Shown here: positions 57,801-64,000 of the stretch, in pieces
How positions within the stretch are numbered: position 1 is the stretch's first letter
How the letters are laid out: each line of letters starts with the position of its first letter
Source: Anarhynchus alexandrinus
Taxonomy: Eukaryota > Chordata > Aves > Charadriiformes > Charadriidae
Assembly: GCA_008711295.1 (NCBI GenBank)
Contig: VUYV01000020.1
Coordinates: forward strand, 1,313,113-1,377,112
Direction: 5' to 3'
Length of the DNA: 64,000 nt
Position numbers and translations under genes: made by a program
The notes under the pieces: model-generated
The model's database searches: none
Seen by the model: the letters and a program-made list of their open reading frames with translations, nothing else
What the model was told of the DNA's origin: nothing

Positions 57801-60800
57801 ACTGTGGCCAACAGCATGAAGCTTGTGGAGATTATTTTTATCTAGGTACAAATGCCTGCGGCAGAGACTGAAGGAGGCCACATGAGAGGTGTGGAAGGAT
57901 CCTGATGTCTACTCACACTAAGCAAAGTGGCAATCAGGCAGAGCTAGAAAAATTGGCTTTGTTAAACTTTCTAGAGTCGCTTGCGACAGTCAGCCCCAGC
58001 CTTTTGCTCTAGTATTAATAGATGTCCCTCCAAGAATCTGGTCTTTTCTCTCACCTGTCCCAATAGGGTATGAAGAGGTCTGAAGGGTTTCTTCTCCACC
58101 TGACAGGAGTTCACAGGGGTTGATGTCCTCCTCCACATGCTCAGGGAATAGGAATCCACATTACGATAGGCACTAAAACGTGTTTCTCAGATACAGACGG
58201 TGCAGGACAAAAGCTGAGGCAAGCAGGTGGAGCAGACTGTAATAAACATCAGCTTCCTGAAACACTTTTACAGACAAAGAAGTTTCCTGCTCCAGAGCCA
58301 CCAACACAGCATTTTTTAACACTACCAAAGTCATTTAAACAAAACTACTATAAAGGTAAGTTGCTCTTTCTGAGATCTACTCTTACAATTCAGCAACACA
58401 CTGGCTTATCCAGGAAATGTTAGTAGTGATGACTCATGGACAAAAGGGCCAGATTCTCCCCAAAATCTTGTCTGAGTGGGACCTGCAGAGTGCAGGACTC
58501 TCAGTGAGTCCTGAGCATGTTTGAAGCCATGTGCCTTGTATTTTAAACTTTGCACTTTAGTTCTTCATGTCCCACCAGCCTTCAGATGATCACTTTTTAC
58601 CTTTTAGTACCGTGACTGGTGCACGGCTAGCACAGGAGGCATTTCTAGCAACAGGGAAAGCAACATTTCATCTCCAACTATTCCTGCGCCAGGAATAACA
58701 CTGACATTTTGGGACCACTTACTAGGTTCCTATTCTTAATCTCCTGACAAGGAGTCAAAAGTACCTTGTCAAAACTGACAAGGGGTAGTTGCTGCCCCCT
58801 CAGAGAATGGCCAAGGCTGACACGTCTCCACACACACTTTCCCAGGAGGGTTTATGGCACGAGGTTCAGCCCTTTCCTGTCATTACTGCAATTCTAAACT
58901 TGGGTGGCTGCACCAGCCCAGATGTGTGCCTTCTGGCCATTCCCAGCTTTTGGTGGTATATACCTCGCTGAATGGGTAGGAAAAAAAAAAAGTCTAAATG
59001 CTTGCCAAACCCCCCACATTTCCGTATGTGACTGCTGGGTAAGGAAATGCTGGCAGTACTGCATTGCCCCAGCAGGGAACAGAAGACATCCCTACCCGTT
59101 CCCTGATTCACTAAATATGCAGGACGTTTTCTCCTAACCTTCTACTTCACAGCAAGCAGAAGTGTGACATACACTGTGGCAGGAGACTGCTCCCTTTCTG
59201 CATCGGCACCTGAATGAAACCAAACTCCAAATGTGCAACTGCAAAGTGCTCTTGTAGCTGGCATTAACTCCTGGAGTGCAGTTACACACTTTAAATCTTC
59301 AGCTGTCATAAAGCCTTTTTCACACACTCCCTCCCTGCATTGTTCCACAAACCCGTCATGTGCTCAGGGATAAATCCCTTGATGCAGAGATTTGACTTTC
59401 TCCCCCTTTCCCCCATTATTTTAATATATTTTGTAATCATTTTAGTCTTTTAGTCCGCATTTTTGCTTTGGAAATGTAGCTTTTAGACCTCAGTGTGCTG
59501 AGAACACCCATGCATTCATGAAATTCATTAATTTCTATTATGGGTTAAATGGGTACAAACACGAAGTGCAGATTTGCCCTTAGGACAGGATTCCCCCACG
59601 GGGACCCAATGACTCAGACAAAAAGAGAAGAGGCGAGGAGCCTCCTGTTTCCAAGGTCTTGGTGTCAGTCCAGGCTCTGCCCGTCCTCTCCCAAGGGATC
59701 CACTCCCGAGAGGTGTGTGGTGGAAGGAGCAGGGTAGCGGTGGGATCCTGTAGAGATCTGGAGGGTGAAATTCATCCTCCATGGGGAAAGCCGGACGTGT
59801 TAGGTCTGAAGTGACACGCGGGCCTCCTGCTGGCTCTCTGCACAGGGAGCCAGCCACAGCGAGCTGCTTTGTATGAAATCCTGGCCCCGCTCGCAGACTG
59901 CCATGTGTCCAAGAAAATCCTCTTTTTTCTCATCCTCCCTCTCTCTCTCCACAAAGAAATTCTTCCACAGAATTTCTTAGAATCTGAGGATGTTAGCCAT
60001 TTAGCTGAGATTTCTGGCTGCAGCACAATTATAATTGGTCTCTCATGGACAGGCTCAGCGCAGAGGCCAAAAAACTGCAAGGGTTATTAATGACTGAGTT
60101 CCCTTCTACTTCCTAACAGCCAGACAGGCAGGAAAGTTAGAGGGGAAGACTTGGGGCTGAGCCACTCCTCTCCTCTCGTACACACCATCCTGGTGCTTCA
60201 ACGCCTTCTTGCAGACTCGGAGCCATCCACAGCCCAGACACCAGGCGGCACGGAGAGCTAAGGGAGGCATATCGGGAGTCCAGAAGCCCTTCTGGTGCTC
60301 AGAGACCACTTTTGGGGCCTTCTCCCTGCAGCTGAAGAGCACATCAGGATGAAGGTAGCTGCAGCCTTTCCAGAGGCACCTGGTTTGCCACAGGCAAGGT
60401 TGGAAGGAGAAAGAGACACAGCTGGAGTGGCAGACTGAGACACGCAGAGAGACATAGATCCTTGCCCCTCCTTCCTTCAAATAAAAAGAGCATCTCAGGA
60501 GAGGTTTGAATTGAGCGAGAAACATATTATTACGATTATTACATCCCCGTTTGACAACAATCACATGGCACAGTGCCAGCTGGCACCGGGAAGCCATTGC
60601 TGCTTCTCCTTCATTGCCCGATAAACACCATGACAAGAATACAGCCCTTGTTCGGTTGAAAACCGAAGAATGGGAGAGGAGAGGCCAAAAACACCTCCTT
60701 GAACAATCACTATCGAGTAAACAGAGCTGCACTTGGGAAACACATATTTTAAACATATCTTCCCTGAGGTTTTTGGGGAGGGGAGCTCTGTGTACAGGTT

Positions 60801-61719
60801 GGGAAGGTGAGCATGTTTGCACTTGGGCATATTTCTGTGGTGTCAAACAGGCTAGTGGCAGCTAAGAGGAGAGTCTGATGCCCTCGTTTCGCAAGGGAAG
60901 ATAAAAGTCCATGAAGCTGAGAATTTAGGGATGCATGCCAACATAGCAGCCTGGGTAAATTTGGACTGGCACTCCATGCTGGTCACGGCTGTGCTCAGCC
61001 TTTGATAAGGGGTTGTCTCACAAGAGCTCCTAGCAATCTAGTGTCGTTCCAGCAAGCCACTCTTTTATCAAAGGTCATGTCAGAAATTTGGAGATGAGGG
61101 AGGGAAGCAGGCCCAATAAATGTAGACGTTGTTTATTCATGTTAACGTTCCTGAAATCATACCTCCCACTGTCAGAACAACTGTATGGAAGCATTGGGAA
61201 AAACTGCTGTTTGTTCATCAGCGAAATCATGCATGTCAGCATGCTGCTGTGGTTGAGTAATTTTGCACTGAGGTTTGTATGGGGGAGCTAGCACTAGAGG
61301 TTTGGGAGAAGTGGATTTCAGAAGGACAAGTGCCATATTCAGCTCTCTGAACATGAGCCACTTGTACCTGTGAGACAATCTAAAGGAACCGTCCCCACAG
61401 CACAGTTATTAGGTTTGTCCAAATGTGCATTCTTTCCCTGTCAGTCTCTTAGGCCAAGATGTTCACTTCTAGTAGCTGAAACACTGCTTTTACCCAAGCA
61501 ACCTTTGCACCAACCTACCCAAGTGCGTCAGGACAAGAGCTGGCCTGTGCAGTCACTGCCTGGTTTAATAAATGAGACAACTGTTGTGTCCTTGTCCTGC
61601 CCTGGCTTCCCAGGGTTGGCCAAGAGACTCTGTAAGGGGATGTCTCACAAGTGCTCTTTAGGCGTCAAAGTTTGGCATCTCCTCCCTAGAAATAATTGCC
61701 CAACTATTGTCTCTCCCAT
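54857..61719. other. No gene supported; longest frame in the window at 60.1-60.85 kb
   Basis: The 246-residue minus-strand frame (60106-60846) is Cys/Ser/Leu-rich without a recognised domain and overlaps a block with palindromes. Its length is within chance expectation. The region 59990-60100 and 60520-60780 is free of recognised repeats. Elsewhere frames are below 125 residues. Confidence 0.5.
60573..60667. repeat. Two perfect inverted repeats in a repeat-free block
   Basis: GTGCCAGCTGGCAC (60573-60586) is a 14-bp perfect palindrome centred on the E-box CAGCTG. TTCGGTT (60651-60657) and AACCGAA (60661-60667) form a perfect 7-bp stem around GAA. They are 64 bases apart. Confidence 0.8.
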
Positions 61720-61850
61720 TACATGGGTGGCCCTGCAGTGAAGGTCCTGCATTCAGTCCTGTTTCTGCTGCAGTTTTTCTGTGACCTTTGGCAAATCTCT
61801 TAACTTCTGTTACATCTGAGACCACTTCAGCTTCATTGCCTGAAACAGGC
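61720..61850 (-). mobile_element. MIR/CORE-SINE-like remnant
   Basis: The plus strand has GGTCCTGCATTCAGTCCTG, TTTCTGCTGC, then CTGTGACCTTTGGCAAATCT and CTTAACTTCTGTTACATCTG. This matches the reversed MIR core (GGGTTCGAATCCTGGCTCTGC, TGTGACCTTGGGCAAGTCAC, TTAACCTCTCTG) with kept spacing. It is one of the two best MIR-like blocks here. Confidence 0.55.
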
Positions 61851-64000
61851 TGGGGTTCAACTGAAGCTCCATGCGTCTCCTTGGACAAAGTCCACCAGCT
61901 GCTGTCTCCTGAGCAGGCTCATCCCTGCAGTCCTCCCTGAGATGGGAGCAAATCAAGTGGTGTACTGGCAGTGCCATGGCCTTTGTGATACACTTGCAAC
62001 CAAAAAAGCAAAGACCAAGGACGAGTCCATACCTTTTTTCTAGTCTGCAATTTTCAGTGGGCTAGTACAGCCTCCTGAACAGCTCTGCCTCTCCTCCTGT
62101 CCTTTCTTCCACAGGCTACTGCTCCAGGAGAATACAAAGGCCCTATGAAATAAGAAGTAAAAGAGATCTCTGATGAGTACCCAAAGGGATCTGTCAGCAA
62201 AACCCTTTTAGTGGCCAGTTCTGCCTCCACCTCCCTCCCCGGGCCAAGCATCCTCTTAAAAGAGGGCTGCAGGAGGGCTATATATATCAGGCCTAAGATC
62301 ACAGCACGGCTGCTGCACAAACCATGAAAGTGAGAAGAAAAGGGGAGGGGAGGGTAACAGCTAGTATTCTCCGTCAACCTGTCCTCCCATGCTTTTGCAA
62401 AACTGCCACTGTGCTCACGCAAGGCAATAAGGGAGGCAGTGTGATCTGCCATCATCCACCCTGTGCCCCTATGTTAAGATTTAGATTGAGCTGTCAGTGG
62501 CCAAAGGCAGCTGGTGAGACAGCTGGAGCTCTCTGCCTTCATCTATTTTGGATTTACTTGCTCCTCTCTTTCCTACTGCCATTTTCCTTATGTAATTTTA
62601 AATTATTAAAAATGAAATTTTCTTGGTGATGGGTTGGCATTAATCTTGGGATCTCATTGCATTGATGCTACTCTTAATTTCTTCCTCACATGGATGGGGG
62701 ATCATTTGTTTGGGCGTGACATTCAACCCAGGCCCAGCTGAGCTAAACATGTGATTTTTATCAGGATGCATGTGATGGCTAGGTCCCAAGTGAAAGACGA
62801 CATGGCGGTTGTGGAAGGTTGTCCAAAGCTGGAACATGCTGAAGCCCTCTTTCCAAGCAGCATGATGCCCTGCAATGTGTTCCAGTCGGGTGGATTACAC
62901 AGGGGAAGAGAGGGGCTGGACAAAAGTCCAGCCTGCAAACACGCAATTGTGGCACTCTCCATTTGGAGGAGGAATGGCTGGTATGAACAGCTGGTTATCA
63001 CAGGCAATGTCCCAGCTTTCCTGTCTCCAGTCAAGTGTGCTACATGCACTGACGGTTTGGACTCTGTGACCATGGGAGAGAAGCATAGGATTTCTGAATG
63101 ATCAGTGCTTTCTGGGTACATCAGAGATTTGGAGGGTGTGGCCAGAAGATTGAAGTGTAGGACCTTGCTTATTCAGCCCCCAGTTTGTCACCTCTGTTGA
63201 GCCCACACCAAAGCAGCCCCTTCCTGTTCTGCCTATGGCTGTACCTCCTTTCGTGCTCTGTCTCCTCCACGACAAACACCATCCTTGGGACTCCTAGACC
63301 CTAATCCCCTCAGCAAAGGCAAAGGCACACCATGCCACCCCACATCCCCAGAAGTGCCCTCCACCTTCGGGAAAAACTCATTCACTGAGAGTGCCTGTTT
63401 GGTATCTTTGTCTCAGAAGGCCTTTAGACCCAAGGACCACACCTCCTCTTGCACCACTGGCATCCAATACTCATCAATAACAGTACTTAGTGGTCTGTCA
63501 CATGTTCTGCCTACTAACCTGAGACCAGAAAATATTTGACCCCAAGTGATGTTTTCTTTCTCCCCAACTGTACTTTGTAGTATCGGGCTTCAATCTACGT
63601 CCAACTCAAACTTGAGCTAAAGAATGCGTCGTTGCTAATGTATAACCAGGGAGTGTGAAGCCGCGTGTGAGAACAGCACACACTACCAGTGTGAGAACAA
63701 GCAGCAAGCACATAAGGTGGCTTCATTGTGCTGCTGCAGAACATTGTTTAATGTACTTTTTGCAGGACTGTATCTGGAGACCTCAAGTTGGAGGTAGCTC
63801 CATATGCAGCTGCCTGCCCATTCCAGGGCCAAGCACATTATGGAGGAACTTAAGACTCTTCTCTTCTTGGTGTTCAGTTTTAATCTGCACTGTTCAAAGT
63901 TGCCTAAGATGTGATTAATACCAAATCTGTGTCTTATCCCATACCATGCTGCATGGAGTCTGTCTGGGCGGACATTTAACAGAGAGCTCCCTACATCTAT
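61851..64000. other. No gene recognised
   Basis: Frames of up to 133 residues (62054-62455, minus strand) and 132 residues (62723-63121, minus strand) have no domains. No repeat or RNA gene is recognised up to the window end. Confidence 0.55.

Noticed and set aside
60106..60846. 246-residue minus-strand open frame as a gene
   Set aside because: No domain, no splice support, and Cys/Ser-rich composition. A rough estimate for 64 kb in six frames gives about one frame of this length by chance.
1..64000. CRISPR array, operon, prophage, or defence system
   Set aside because: No regularly spaced direct repeats with unique spacers, no dense coding and no bacterial gene signals. The sequence is vertebrate-like throughout.

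Overview
This window looks like vertebrate nuclear DNA from a bird. The main evidence is a set of CR1-type LINE fragments in both orientations. All are cut short at their 5' ends, and they end in the short ATTCTRTG-like direct repeats typical of avian CR1. Base composition is mixed, there are many short mono-, penta- and dinucleotide tracts, and no operons, ribosome binding sites or dense coding are visible. I see no mammal-type L1, Alu or B elements. The species cannot be told from this sequence.

I could not support any host protein-coding exon, tRNA, rRNA, known microRNA or CRISPR array. The longest open frames (246, 229 and 215 residues) are about what chance gives in 128,000 six-frame codons, or come from a simple repeat or a stop-poor pyrimidine-rich stretch. 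They show no domain I recognise. The window is best read as intergenic or intronic DNA. Small exons of a long gene or a lncRNA cannot be excluded without transcript data.

Layout. 0-10 kb: L2/MIR-like remnants near 1.0, 2.8 and 9.7 kb, a CR1 with an open reverse-transcriptase (RT) frame at 3.45-4.05 kb, and a short CR1 tail at 5.1 kb. 10-20 kb: a perfect 12-bp-stem hairpin at 10.14 kb, a possible CR1 RT scrap at 12.4 kb and CR1 tails at 14.6 and 19.3 kb. 20-30 kb: CpG-bearing GC-rich sequence around 20 kb, two MIR-like copies at 22.2-22.6 kb, a partial tandem duplication at 25.6 kb and CR1 copies at 27.0 and 28.2 kb. 30-40 kb: a 43-unit TTTCC pentanucleotide array with a 45-bp higher-order period at 32.15 kb, and further MIR/L2-like remnants. 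40-50 kb: the strongest CpG- and G-quadruplex-rich segment (41.35-42.15 kb), the longest CR1 (45.6-46.4 kb) and two short palindromes at 48.3 kb. 50-64 kb: an ancient CR1/L3-like LINE at 54.3-54.9 kb, a palindrome-bearing segment at 60.5-60.7 kb and a MIR-like copy at 61.7 kb.

There is no gene system whose parts act together here. The content is a layered record of non-LTR retrotransposition: ancient L2/MIR and L3-like copies, then several CR1 subfamilies. Between them lie segments whose motifs suggest possible regulatory elements. The repeat calls rest on remembered consensus patterns and were not checked by database search.
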